The notes: generated by a model from the letters alone, not told the origin. Shown: positions 50,971 to 59,888, counted from the first letter of the stretch. The stretch is DNA of 64,000 bases from Nonomuraea jabiensis (GCF_014204795.1 NZ_JACHMB010000001.1:9064501-9128500), one strand, 5' to 3'. A program made the numbers and translations.

Positions 50971-51531
50971 CTATTCGCCGGCCATGGTGAACGCGCCCTC
51001 TTCCAGGCGGCGGATCATCCGGTCGGTCCACTGGGCGCCGGCGTCGGCGGTGCTCAGCCACAGGGACAGCACCTCGCCCACCGGGCCCCAGGTCGCCAGA
51101 TCCGTGCCCTCGGGAAGGTACGCGGTGATGCTCGCGCGCCACTCGCGCATGGCGCGGGCCCGCTCGCGCAGCAACTCCAGGGCCCGCTCCCGGGGAAGGT
51201 CCTCGATGAGGCCGACAGCGGCGCCCAGCACGTCCAGGCTCGGCTCGCGGTCGGCCAGCGCCTGACCCAGCAGGTCGAGGTACTCCCGCTCGCCCTGCTG
51301 GGTCAGCTCGTACTCGATCCGCGGCGGCCCCCCGGCCTCGGAGGCGACCGTCTCGTGCGTCACCAGCAGGCCCTGACCGGCCATGCTCTTGAGCGCGTGA
51401 TAGACCGAGCCCGAGGTGGCGGTCGACCACTCGTGCGCGCCCCACGACTCCAGATCCGCGCGGACCTGGTAGCCGTGGGCGCGCCCGCGCCTGCGCAGCG
51501 CGCCCAGGACCAGCAGCCGTACCGGCTTCAT
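50971..51531 (-). CDS. PadR family transcriptional regulator
   Basis: A 186-aa PadR-like repressor: the winged helix (RLLVLGALRRRGRAHGYQV, TSGSVYHALKSMAGQGLL, PPRIEYELTQQGEREY), then a helical C-terminal dimerisation domain. ATG 51531 is chosen because GGAGGG precedes it and the longer frame would overlap the palindrome. The 18-bp palindrome CTAGCCAAATTTGGCTAG lies 20 bp upstream, the expected autoregulatory operator. It is transcribed with the VOC gene. Confidence 0.9.
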   Translation of the reverse strand: MKPVRLLVLGALRRRGRAHGYQVRADLESWGAHEWSTATSGSVYHALKSMAGQGLLVTHETVASEAGGPPRIEYELTQQGEREYLDLLGQALADREPSLDVLGAAVGLIEDLPRERALELLRERARAMREWRASITAYLPEGTDLATWGPVGEVLSLWLSTADAGAQWTDRMIRRLEEGAFTMAGE

Positions 51532-51550
51532 CGAACCCTCCCGAACTTCA

Positions 51551-51568
51551 CTAGCCAAATTTGGCTAG
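51551..51568. promoter_or_regulatory. PadR operator palindrome
   Basis: CTAGCCAAATTTGGCTAG is a perfect 18-bp palindrome directly upstream of the PadR gene. It is AT-rich in the centre, unlike its surroundings. Confidence 0.7.
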
Positions 51569-51571
51569 CTG

Positions 51572-51774
51572 CTATCGGGAGCTTACCGCACCAACGTGGA
51601 GGCAATCGGCGTAGCGGCCGCCGCGGCGTACCAGCTCCTCGTGATCGCCCTCCTCGACGACCCGGCCACCGTCCAGGAAGGCGATGCGGTCGGCGCGCTG
51701 GACCGTCCGCATCCGGTGGGCCACCATCACCACCGTCCGGCCGGCCATCAGGCGCTCGATCCGCTCTACGGGTG
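51572..51774 (-). pseudogene. ABC exporter ATPase C-terminal scar
   Basis: VERIERLMAGRTVVMVAHRM, then RADRIAFLDGGRVVEEGDHE and a stop, is the H-loop and C-terminus of an exporter-type ABC ATPase. Walker A, signature and membrane domains are absent upstream, so only ~65 codons remain. Confidence 0.8.
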
Positions 51775-51870
51775 ACGCCCCGACGTGACCGCCTGGTGTG
51801 GGATCGCGCCAGGTCGGGGTGGCAGTTCCGGTCAAGCGGCGGGTCATGTCGTCGGTCATCGACCAACAGA

Positions 51871-52530
51871 TCATCGACTCGGAGCCGGCCGATCGGGTCG
51901 CCGCGCGGGCAGCGTGGCCGAGAGGGCATGGAAGGGACAGGCCGGCCCGCGGCAGGGTCGTGCGGTCAGGCGGTGATAGAGCCTCCAGAGAACGACCGCG
52001 GACAACAGGTATGCGGGGGCTTCGATGAGAATCTTGACGACTCCCATCACGACCGCCTGATCGTCGAGGTAGAGCCTGATCTGGTTGGCGGTGAGCGTGG
52101 CGTCCACCAGGAACCAGATGAGGTTGACGATGGTGAAGGCGCGCAACTGGATGGGGCAGCGTCGCCAGGCCGGCTTCTGACGGGTGAGTACGCCGTAAGC
52201 GAGCCCGAACGGCGGCAACCTGAGCAGGAGCAGGACGGGCGTGGCGACCGCGAGTGCCCCGCGCATCACCAGTAGCGGCAGGAAGAAATCGGCGGCGTTG
52301 CCCGAAGCGGTGACCAGAGCCGCAGCCCCTGCCGACACGCCGAACCCGGCGAGCGCCGCCCATGGCTTCCGGGCCTGCCGTACTCGGAAGAGAGCCACCG
52401 CGGCGGCTGCCGCCAGCGCGGCCACCAGTGATGGAGCGATCTGCCTCGTTATGGCGTACGCGACGGTGAAGCCGATGACGGGCAGCGCGGTCTCGACAAC
52501 GTGGGCGCCGACCCGGCGCAACAGGTCCAC
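51871..52530 (-). CDS. DUF3159 membrane protein
   Basis: A 219-aa integral membrane protein with about five or six hydrophobic segments (ALPVIGFTVAYAITRQIAPS; FTIVNLIWFLVDATLTANQI; VVKILIEAPAYLLSAVVLW). The text fits actinobacterial DUF3159 proteins. GTG 52530 is the likely start, four bases after the stop of the upstream monooxygenase, so it is the last gene of a three-gene leftward operon. Function is unknown for the family. Confidence 0.8.
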   Translation of the reverse strand: MDLLRRVGAHVVETALPVIGFTVAYAITRQIAPSLVAALAAAAAVALFRVRQARKPWAALAGFGVSAGAAALVTASGNAADFFLPLLVMRGALAVATPVLLLLRLPPFGLAYGVLTRQKPAWRRCPIQLRAFTIVNLIWFLVDATLTANQIRLYLDDQAVVMGVVKILIEAPAYLLSAVVLWRLYHRLTARPCRGPACPFHALSATLPARRPDRPAPSR

Positions 52531-52534
52531 GGGT

Positions 52535-53716
52535 TCAGCCGCGCAGCAGGAACTCGCCCATGGCGGACACCGAGGCGTTGACCGCTTCGAACCCGTCCCT
52601 ACGCATTTCCTCCTCGTAGGTGGCCACCGCATCGAGCAGCGGGCGCTCATCGACCAGATAACGGCACAGGCGCCCGGCGTCCTGCAGGGCGGTGTTGGCG
52701 CCCGAGCCGCGGTTGGGCGGCATGGCGTGGATGGCGTCGCCCAGCAGGGTGACGGCGCTGGGCTGCCACGGCTCGACCGGCATCGAGGCGCCGAGCGGCA
52801 GGCAGAGCGTCTGCTCCGGCCAGGCCTGCTCGACGACCAGCCGCAACGTCGGATGAGCCGGCTCGACCAGCTCGCGTGCGCGTTCCCAGAGCCGCGTGGT
52901 GCCGAGGGTCTGGAATCCCGCCCCGAGCCTGTCGTTCGGCGGGATCAGAGCCCACATCAGGAAGTCGGTGGCCTCGCCCGGCTCCAGCCCTGGCAGCAGC
53001 CGCGCGGCGGCGCTCAGTGGCGGCTCCTTGAACTGCATGGCCGCCAGGATCATGCCGAGGTCGTCCAGTTCGGTGATGGTGAAGCTGCTCCCGATCAGAT
53101 CGATGATCCCCGTGCCGGTGATCTCCACGGTGATCGGCGTCTTGCCTCCGAGCCAGCGCGCCCCCGTATCGATCACCTCGGCGTGCGGAAGGAGCTGGCG
53201 GCGTACGGCGGAACCGATGCCGTCGGCTCCGACCAGCAGATCTCCGTCGGCGTGGCCGCCATCGGCGAAGTACGCGCGAACACCCTGGCCCAGGTACTCG
53301 AACCGGACGAACTCCCGGCCGAAGCGCACGTGGTCCTCCATGCCGTTCAGCAGGATCCGCCTCAGTAGCTGACGGCTCACCGGGTGGCCGGGCCGCACGG
53401 CGTCGGGCCTGCCGTCCTCGCCGTCGAAGGAGTTCGTGGCCAGCAGCTCCAAGCGGCCGTTCACGTCACCGATCACCTTGAGCGCTCGGCTGTCGTGTCC
53501 CAGGGTCGCTTCGAACAGCTCGGCATGGGCCGGCGGCAGGCAGGCGTGCAAGGCATGCTTTCCCCGGTCGTCGATGTGGAAGCGAGCTCCCTGGGCGCGG
53601 CTGTCCGGTGCCGGGTCCCGCTCGTAGACGGCCGCCTCCATCCCGGCTCGGCGCAGCCCGTGGGCGAGCGTGAGCCCGCCGAGTCCGGCTCCGGCGATGA
53701 TGACGCGCAAGGTCAC
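52535..53716 (-). CDS. FAD-dependent monooxygenase (PHBH-like), gene 2 of operon
   Basis: A 393-aa class A flavin monooxygenase: VIIAGAGLGGLTLAHGLRRA (FAD dinucleotide site), LLVGADGIGSAVRRQLLP (DG motif) and VTLLGDAIHAMPPNRGSGAN (GD motif). GTG 53716 is chosen because AGAGGAG precedes it and it overlaps the upstream stop (GTGA). It would hydroxylate an aromatic or polycyclic substrate with NAD(P)H and O2; detoxification of an antibiotic or tailoring of a small aromatic are both possible. Control by the adjacent TetR gene is likely. Confidence 0.9.
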   Translation of the reverse strand: MTLRVIIAGAGLGGLTLAHGLRRAGMEAAVYERDPAPDSRAQGARFHIDDRGKHALHACLPPAHAELFEATLGHDSRALKVIGDVNGRLELLATNSFDGEDGRPDAVRPGHPVSRQLLRRILLNGMEDHVRFGREFVRFEYLGQGVRAYFADGGHADGDLLVGADGIGSAVRRQLLPHAEVIDTGARWLGGKTPITVEITGTGIIDLIGSSFTITELDDLGMILAAMQFKEPPLSAAARLLPGLEPGEATDFLMWALIPPNDRLGAGFQTLGTTRLWERARELVEPAHPTLRLVVEQAWPEQTLCLPLGASMPVEPWQPSAVTLLGDAIHAMPPNRGSGANTALQDAGRLCRYLVDERPLLDAVATYEEEMRRDGFEAVNASVSAMGEFLLRG

Positions 53717-55164
53717 GGCTGATCTCCTCTGTTCAGGATCTGGTTGAGTACGGTCTCGATGTCGTGTTCCGGTGATGCCATCCATGCGCGCCAGGCGATG
53801 ATCCCGTCGGGACGGACGAGCACGGCACCGGTCCCGCTCACGCCGAGAGCCTCGGCCCACGACGGCTCCAGTGCGGTGAGCGGGAGGCCGGTGCTCGTCC
53901 AGCCGGGCCCTGCCAGGCAGACGAAGTCCCGGCCGAACAGATCGGGCCCCAGGTAGGGCACGCGGGTGCCGGGCAGTCCTGCGGACTCCAAGGGGTGCAC
54001 GAAGGTCTGCTCGCCTTCCGAGACCACCGCCGAGGACCGGTACACCGCACCGAATTCCAGGGTGAGCCGGTCGGGTAGATCCTCCGAAGGTGGGATCACG
54101 CTGATCCGGGTGAGCGCATCGGTGAGCGCGAGGCTCGCGAGCGGGCGGCGCTCGGCGTCGTAGCTGTCGAGCAGCCCGGGACCCGCTGTGCCCTTGAGGG
54201 TTAGAGCCAGCTTCCAGGCGAGGTTCTGCGCGTCCTGGAGCACGTTGCCGCCGTGCATACCCGGTGTGGGCGGCAGCGAGCAGGCGGCGTCGCCGATCAG
54301 CGCGACCCTGCCACGCGTGAACCGCTCAGCGGTGAGCAGGGTGATCGGCAAGCTGAAGGTGCCCTCGATCTCGACTTTCAGGTCCGGCAGGCCAGCCGCT
54401 GAGCGGACGAGCTCGACGAGGTCCTCGCCCTCGTCGGGGCTGTCGTCGGCCGGGCGTGGGCGCAGGAGCACCCACGAGTCGCGCTCGGACTCCTTCAGCA
54501 GGGTGCCGCCCACGCCATCGAGCTGCACTCCGGCGAAGTGCCGCCCGCGGATGGCCTCGCTGAGGTCCGCGCGGAAGGCCACTCCGTACAGCTGGGCGAT
54601 GGTGCCCGGACCTTCGGCCTCGATCTGGGCGCGTTCACGGACGAGGCTGTGCGGGCCGTCGGCGCCGACCACGTACGAGGCGCGTACGCTCGTCTCACCC
54701 TCCGGCCCGCGCACGTCGGCGACCAGCCCGTCGGCCTCCTCCCGCAGGTCGATCAGCTCGGAGCCGGTCCAGATCTCCGCGCCCAGCTCCCGAGCGCGTT
54801 CGCGCAGCAGCTCACGCAGCCACGCATGGTTGCAACACACCGGCTCGAGCGGGCTCAGCTGCGGCGGCACGGCCACCCACGGCTGCGGGACTCGCCCGAG
54901 TTCGGCGCCGGCCAGGGTGTCGGCCTGCAGCATGTCGCCGAGCTCGTCGGGGTGGAAGCCGGCCGCGCGGACCCGTTCCTCCAGGCCGAGGACGCGCAGC
55001 AGCTCCATGGCGCGTACGCCGAGCCGTTCGTTGCGCGAGGTGGGTGGCAGTTCGGTCCGGCGTTCGACGATCAAGCAGGGCACGCCATGGTGGCCGAGGA
55101 GGGTGGCTGCGGCCAAGCCGCTGAGCCCTCCACCGACCACCAGGACGCGGACGCTCCGGTCCAT
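53713..55164 (-). CDS. FAD-dependent monooxygenase (aromatic hydroxylase type), gene 1 of operon
   Basis: A 483-aa flavoprotein with the RdmE/PgaE-like layout: VLVVGGGLSGLAAATLLGHH, VVGADGPHSLVRE (DG), GRVALIGDAACSLPPTPGMHG (GD), and a thioredoxin-like C-terminal domain ending LVRPDGIIAWRAW. It is the first gene of a leftward operon, divergent from a TetR gene with a 50-bp gap that contains an inverted-repeat operator candidate. The substrate is unknown. Confidence 0.9.
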   Translation of the reverse strand: MDRSVRVLVVGGGLSGLAAATLLGHHGVPCLIVERRTELPPTSRNERLGVRAMELLRVLGLEERVRAAGFHPDELGDMLQADTLAGAELGRVPQPWVAVPPQLSPLEPVCCNHAWLRELLRERARELGAEIWTGSELIDLREEADGLVADVRGPEGETSVRASYVVGADGPHSLVRERAQIEAEGPGTIAQLYGVAFRADLSEAIRGRHFAGVQLDGVGGTLLKESERDSWVLLRPRPADDSPDEGEDLVELVRSAAGLPDLKVEIEGTFSLPITLLTAERFTRGRVALIGDAACSLPPTPGMHGGNVLQDAQNLAWKLALTLKGTAGPGLLDSYDAERRPLASLALTDALTRISVIPPSEDLPDRLTLEFGAVYRSSAVVSEGEQTFVHPLESAGLPGTRVPYLGPDLFGRDFVCLAGPGWTSTGLPLTALEPSWAEALGVSGTGAVLVRPDGIIAWRAWMASPEHDIETVLNQILNRGDQP

Positions 55165-55181
55165 GGGTCCTCCGTCTCGGA

Positions 55182-55205
55182 TAAGTTCGACAGGCGGTGA
55201 AGTAA
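55182..55205. promoter_or_regulatory. TetR operator candidate, monooxygenase/TetR promoter
   Basis: TAAGTTCG-N8-TGAAGTAA. The right arm is identical to that of the perfect inverted repeat at 57427-57450 and the 8-bp spacer is the same; the left arm matches TTACTTCA at five of eight positions. It lies between two divergent starts only 50 bp apart. Confidence 0.6.
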
Positions 55206-55214
55206 GCTGACGGC

Positions 55215-55823
55215 GTGAACGACACCGTCGGTGAGCAGGGGCGCCGCGGCCGCTGGCGCACCGGCGCGGCCAACCGGCAGCGGATCATGGAGGCGGCGGC
55301 GGCGCGGTTCGGCGCCGAGGGGTTCCAGCGGGCCACCATCAAGGCGATCGCCATCGACGCCGGGGTCGACCCCGCGATGATCCACTACTTTTTCGGCAGT
55401 AAGCAGGGCCTCTACGAGGCCGTGCTGAACAGGTACAGCCCACAGCGCGATCCGGTGGGTGAGCTGCTGTCGGAAGGGGTGGAGCGGTTCGGGGAAAGGC
55501 TGGTGCGCCGGTTCCTCGAAGTCACCGAGGGAGGCGACGCCGCGGACGGGGTGGGCGTTCTGACCCGCCTGGCCGTCATCGATCCTGAGCCCGCGGCCAA
55601 GCTGCGCGGATTCATCGAGGCCGAGTTCGCCGGCTCGCTCGCCAAGCACCTCGACCTGCCGGACGCGCACCTGCGGGCCGGCCTGATCGGCGCCCAGCTG
55701 GCCGGCCTGGCCGTGGCCCGCCACCTGCTGCGCGTGGAGCCCCTCGCTTCGATGTCCACGGAATCGCTTGTCACGCTGATGGCGCCGGTGATCCAGCGGC
55801 TGGTCACCGAGCCGCTGGGGTGA
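55215..55823 (+). CDS. TetR family transcriptional regulator
   Basis: A 202-aa TetR repressor: NRQRIMEAAAARFGAEGFQR and AIDAGVDPAMIHYFFGSKQG form the helix-turn-helix, followed by a ligand domain ending LMAPVIQRLV. It is divergent from the monooxygenase operon and convergent with the P450 gene, with which it overlaps by 20 bp at the 3' end. A shared inverted repeat upstream of both the monooxygenases and the P450 suggests that one TetR controls all of them. Confidence 0.9.
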   Translation: MNDTVGEQGRRGRWRTGAANRQRIMEAAAARFGAEGFQRATIKAIAIDAGVDPAMIHYFFGSKQGLYEAVLNRYSPQRDPVGELLSEGVERFGERLVRRFLEVTEGGDAADGVGVLTRLAVIDPEPAAKLRGFIEAEFAGSLAKHLDLPDAHLRAGLIGAQLAGLAVARHLLRVEPLASMSTESLVTLMAPVIQRLVTEPLG

Positions 55824-57363
55824 ACTTCACCGGCAGTTCGGCCAGCCCGCGGAACAGGGGGGTCGTCCCCGGCCGCTGGCGCAGTTGCTCGGGCGGGCAG
55901 TCGAGCGCCAGGTCGGGGAAGCGGTCCAGCAGGCCGCGGAAGGCGATCTGCGCCTCCATCCTGGCGAGCGGCGCGCCGAGGCAGAAATGCAGCCCGTGGC
56001 CGAAGGCGACATGGGCATTGTCCTCGCGCTGGATGTCGAACCGGTCAGGGTCGGGGAAGCGCCGGGGATCCCGGTCGGCTGCGGCCAGCGCCACCGTCAC
56101 CTGGCTGCCCGCCGGGATGGTCACCTCGCCGATCTCGATGTTCTCCACCGCTGTGCGGCCCGTTCCTTGCTCGACGGGTCCGTCGTGGCGCAGCATCTCC
56201 TCGATCGCCGAGGGAAGCAGCTGTGGCTGGTCCCGCAGGAGGGCGAGCTGGCCGGGGTGGCGCAGCAGCGCCGCCATGCCGTTGCCGATCAGGTTGACGG
56301 TCGTCTCGTGGCCGGCGACGAGCAGCAGGTTCAGCATGCCGACCAGCTCGCGCTCGTTCAGCCCGTCCTCGTCGTCGGCCGCCGCCACCAGTGCGCTGGC
56401 CAGGTCGGGCTGTTCGTCTCTGGGTACGCCGGGCCGCAGGTCGCGGCGCTTGCGTTCGATCAGGGCGGCGAGGTAGCCGTTGATGGCCTCGATGCCCTGC
56501 GATCGCCTGGCGCGCAGCTCCTCCTCAAGGGGCATCAGCAGCATGGCGGCGGTCCAGGACCTGAAGTCGTCCCGGTCCTCCTCCGGCACCCCGATCAGTT
56601 CGCTGATCACGGTGATCGGCAGCGGGTAGGCGAACGCGTCGATCAGATCTACCCGTCCCAGGGGCGCCATCCGGTCGAGCAGATCGTCGGTGATGCGCTG
56701 CACCCGGGGCCGCAGAGCCTCGATGCGGCGCGGCGTGAAGCCCTTGCTCACCAGGCGGCGCAACCTCGTGTGGTCGGGCGGGTCGCTGTTGAGCATGTTC
56801 GTTCCGGTCGGTCCCTCGTCGGCGGTGACGATGCCCAGATCACGCAGCCATTGGGGAGCATGCCGGGGGTGCTTGGAGATGCGCGGGTCGTTCAGCAGGG
56901 CCCTGGCCTCTTCGTACCCGGTGACCATCCAGACCTGACCGCCGAGCGGGCCCTGGACGGGGCGGACGGGACCGTCCTGGCGTATGCGGGCGTATATGGG
57001 GTACGGGTCGGCCCGCCCCTCCGCGCTGATCAAGCTGGGCTCGGACCGCGCCGGCGGTGGCTGCTCCAGTGTGGTCCGTACCGCGCTGGCTGGGAAGCTT
57101 CCGAGCACGCCGACCTTGACCTTGCCGGTCCACTGATCACCGTCTACGACGCCGGTGAAGCGCAGGTTCATCCCCATGACCGCCCTGCGTACCAGCCAAC
57201 CCACCTCATTGCCGTGCACCGAGCCCTCGTCGATCTCCCAGATCCCCTGCGCGCCGGTCATCGTCCCTGCCAGCCGTTCGCCGTCCGAGGTGAACGTCGC
57301 GGCGAAGCTCTGCTCGCCCCTTGGAGACTCCGCGGTGAACGCCCACGTGCCGTCGATGCTCAT
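55804..57363 (-). CDS. Cytochrome P450 with N-terminal calycin-like domain
   Basis: A 519-aa protein. Residues ~1-100 (MSIDGTWAFTAESPRGEQ, ERLAGTMTGAQGIWEIDEGS, GKVKVGVLGSFPASAVRTTL) look like a small beta-barrel domain usually seen as a separate protein. From ~115 it is a full bacterial class I P450: PISKH region, I-helix AGHETT (~353), EEMLRHDGPVEQGTGRTA, and heme loop FGHGLHFCLG with Cys461. GGGAGGAGG lies just before the ATG, so the fusion is genuinely translated. It needs separate ferredoxin and reductase, not seen in the window. The substrate is unknown; promoter motifs link it to the flavin monooxygenases. Confidence 0.9.
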   Translation of the reverse strand: MSIDGTWAFTAESPRGEQSFAATFTSDGERLAGTMTGAQGIWEIDEGSVHGNEVGWLVRRAVMGMNLRFTGVVDGDQWTGKVKVGVLGSFPASAVRTTLEQPPPARSEPSLISAEGRADPYPIYARIRQDGPVRPVQGPLGGQVWMVTGYEEARALLNDPRISKHPRHAPQWLRDLGIVTADEGPTGTNMLNSDPPDHTRLRRLVSKGFTPRRIEALRPRVQRITDDLLDRMAPLGRVDLIDAFAYPLPITVISELIGVPEEDRDDFRSWTAAMLLMPLEEELRARRSQGIEAINGYLAALIERKRRDLRPGVPRDEQPDLASALVAAADDEDGLNERELVGMLNLLLVAGHETTVNLIGNGMAALLRHPGQLALLRDQPQLLPSAIEEMLRHDGPVEQGTGRTAVENIEIGEVTIPAGSQVTVALAAADRDPRRFPDPDRFDIQREDNAHVAFGHGLHFCLGAPLARMEAQIAFRGLLDRFPDLALDCPPEQLRQRPGTTPLFRGLAELPVKFTPAAR

Positions 57364-57384
57364 GCTGGGTTTCCTCCTCCCAGA

Positions 57385-57408
57385 AAACTTCGTTTGCCAA
57401 TGAAGAAA
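57385..57408. promoter_or_regulatory. Second TetR operator-like copy upstream of the P450
   Basis: AAACTTCG-N8-TGAAGAAA follows the same 8-8-8 pattern as the site at 57427-57450, matching at 12 of 16 arm positions. It is 21 bp upstream of the P450 ATG. Confidence 0.5.
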
Positions 57409-57426
57409 TATAGGCCACTGGAGCGA

Positions 57427-57450
57427 TTACTTCAACGCGACATGAAGTAA
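57427..57450. promoter_or_regulatory. Perfect inverted repeat upstream of the P450 (TetR operator candidate)
   Basis: TTACTTCA-N8-TGAAGTAA is a perfect inverted repeat, extended by GA/TC to 10-bp arms, 63 bp upstream of the P450 start. Related sites occur at 57385-57408 and 55182-55205. The remaining bases up to 57743 hold no gene that I can support. Confidence 0.7.
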
Positions 57451-57743
57451 TCCGGTCCTGGCGTGCGGAGGCAGGCCGACAGGCCGTAATCCAGACCTGT
57501 GAGCGGACTCCGTTCTGGTGGGAGATGGGAGTGCTGATGAGCTGGATCGGATGGGAATCTTCTGTTGCCCATGGTGTTGAGAACGGCAGCGGGTGCGCCA
57601 TCCACGCCGGCCTCATGCGGCGCTCCTTCGACCCCGGGGGACGCGACGAGGCGTCCCGCGCCACGCACGCATGGTTCCCCGCGATCCCTTTCCTGACGTA
57701 TGGGACACAAGAGGCGTTCCACGACAGACCAAGGAGTTCCCCT

Positions 57744-58722
57744 TTGAATCGCATCCTCGCTGCCGGTGGCGTCCTGGCCTCTCCCGCATCCGATGGCAAG
57801 CCGGGTGTCATCCCCGCGATAGGCGAGACGAAGAAGACGGCTACCACGTCGAGGAACATCAACCTGCCCAAGACCGTGGGGAAGGTGTTCTTCGTCCGTG
57901 ACGGCAAGCCGTACTGGTGCTCGGCCACCTCTGTGCAGTCCAAGTACCGCAACCTGGGTCGCTACTGCGGGCCACTGCGCCTACGACACCGACGACGACG
58001 GCCATGTCCTCGACCGCTGGGTCTTCGTCCCGGGCTATTACCAGGGCAGGGCGCTGTGGGGCATCTACGCTGCCAAGCAGGCCTTCACCCATTACGACTT
58101 CGACGTCTACGAGGACTTCGACCGCGACTACGCCTTCGTCTCGGTTTACAACGGTCTCAAGGTCAAGCTGGTCGGCAAGGGCAGCAAGGCAGAGTACGAC
58201 GCCTATCTGGGTCCGAAGTGGACCTACAACGGCGAGTGGCGCTACGCCGTCCTGGAGGACGCCGGTCGTCTGGGTGACGCCGTCGGAGGTCAGGGCATCG
58301 CCTACAACATCAAGCCAGGCCAGAAGATCTTCGCGTTCGGTTACCCGGCCGTCTGGTCCGGCAGCATCCTGCCCAAGGACCCGAAGGTGCCGGACCCGAG
58401 GCCCACCAAGGGGTCCCCGCCATCATCAGGAACCGTCGGCACGGCAGAGGAGAACGAGGTCGTCCGCCTGACCAACGCCGAGCGGACCAAGGGCGGCTGC
58501 AAGCCGCTCACACCCGATCCGCAACTGCGCGCCGCCGCTTTCGGCCACTCCGACGACATGGCCAAGGGCCAGCCGAACCCGGCCTCGGTGGTCCAGAGCT
58601 GGATGAACAGCCCCGGTCACCGCAACAACATCATGAACTGCGCCTACACCCTGATCGGTGTCGGCATGGCCGAGAACTCCGGCGGGACGAAGCACTGGAC
58701 GCAGGTCTTCGCCGCCAAGTAG
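57744..58722 (+). pseudogene. Chimeric secreted serine protease-CAP gene, frameshifted and truncated
   Basis: TTG 57744 with AAGGAG seven bases upstream starts MNRILAAGGVLASPASDG. The trypsin-like part reads GKVFFVRDGKPYWCSATS, then at ~57957 one extra G breaks the frame just before VATAGHCAYD (catalytic His); the Asp region DFDRDYAFVSVYNG follows. The catalytic Ser region (GDSGG) is absent. After a proline-rich linker comes a CAP/SCP domain (EENEVVRLTNAERTKGGC, SWMNSPGHRNNIMNC, IGVGMAENSGG) lacking its central part. Removing one base restores a ~325-codon frame, so sequencing error is possible for the shift but not for the two deletions. Confidence 0.8.
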
Positions 58723-58881
58723 CCGCGACCAGCGAGGTGCGTAGGCGGCTGGCTGTCATGGGTCATCACTCGTGTGCCGAAGAGTTGCGGCCGCGACCCC
58801 GTGAAGGCCATCGCGGTGAACGCCCGGGGCGGCGCGTCTGGGAGGGATGCACAAATTCTTGAACAGATGCTGGAAGGTCGT

Positions 58882-59755
58882 ATGCGCGAGGACGCGGAAC
58901 TGACCCACCAGGTCAGGGCCGGTGACAGCAATGCCGTCGCGGAGCTGTACGAGCGGCACCACGCGGCCGTCCTCGCCTTCGCCCGCCGTCTGTCCCCGGA
59001 TCCGCAGGCCGCCGAGGATCTGGCCAGCGAGGCGTTCACCCGAACCTTACGGACCGTCCGCACAGGTGCGGGCGGTCCGTCCGGCGGGTGGCGTCCCTAT
59101 CTGTATGCCGTGGTGCGTAACACGGCGGCCGAGTGGGCGCGGACCGACCAGCGTCTGGTCCTGACGGGCGAGTTCAGGGCTGAGGAGTTCGCCGATCTGC
59201 TGGTGACGGAGCCCGAGGTTTCCGACGACCTCATTGTCCGGGCCTACCGCTCGCTGCCGCCGCGCTGGCAGACCGTACTGTGGCACACCCTGATCGAGGA
59301 GGAGGAGCCCGAGCGGGTCGCACGGATCCTCGGCATCACTCCCGGGAATGTGAGCGTGCTGGCCTTCCGCGCACGCGAAGGGCTGCGTAAGGCATACCTG
59401 GCCGCTCATGTTGTGGCCGGCTCGCCCGAGTGCCAAAGTTTCGCCGACCGGATGGCGACAGTTGTCCGCAAGCCCAGCGGTCGCATTCCCCGGGCGCTGC
59501 GTGCGCCCTGCGCAACGTCGGCACCCGACTCTGCCTCGACGTCCCCGAGGGCAGCCGCAACAACGTCGGGCAGATCTGGGTCTACAGCTGTAACGGCACG
59601 AGCGCCCAGCTGTGGACCAGAACGCCCTCCGGGCAGATCACCGTCTACGACGGCCAGAAGTGCCTGGACGCCCTGGAGCAGGGCAAGACCGACGGCACCG
59701 CGGTCGGCATCCGCGACTGCCAGGGAGGAGACAACCAGAGGTGGCAGGCGGTCTA
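58882..59755 (+). pseudogene. ECF sigma factor joined out of frame to a RICIN lectin domain
   Basis: From ATG 58882 (GGAAGG five bases upstream) an ECF sigma factor is read: sigma-2 (ELYERHHAAVLAFARRLS, DLASEAFTRTLRTVRTG) and sigma-4 (YRSLPPRWQTVLWHTLIEEE, VARILGITPGNVSVLAFRAR). After ALR (~59500) the normal zinc-finger and membrane segments are missing; the next recognisable text, in a different frame, is VGTRLCLDVPEGSRNN, QIWVYSCNG and DCQGGDNQRWQAV, a ricin-type lectin. Some actinobacterial sigma factors carry such an extracellular tail, so this looks like one gene with an internal deletion. The sigma domains could still be made as a ~320-aa product with a nonsense tail. Confidence 0.75.
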
Positions 59756-59837
59756 GCGAGGTCGCGGCCGGGCCTGTACCGTGCCGGGAGGTCGTCTTCG
59801 CGCCCATCCGGCGCGCCGCTCGTGAGAGCATGCCCGT

Positions 59838-59868
59838 GCCGCTGCCCCGCTCGTAGCGGGGCAGCGGC
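59838..59868. terminator. Bidirectional terminator hairpin
   Basis: A 14-bp perfect stem (GCCGCTGCCCCGCT) with a three-base loop CGT lies between the sigma/lectin gene and the convergent secreted enzyme gene. Confidence 0.8.
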
Positions 59869-59888
59869 CTATTAAGGGTGTTCGGTTG

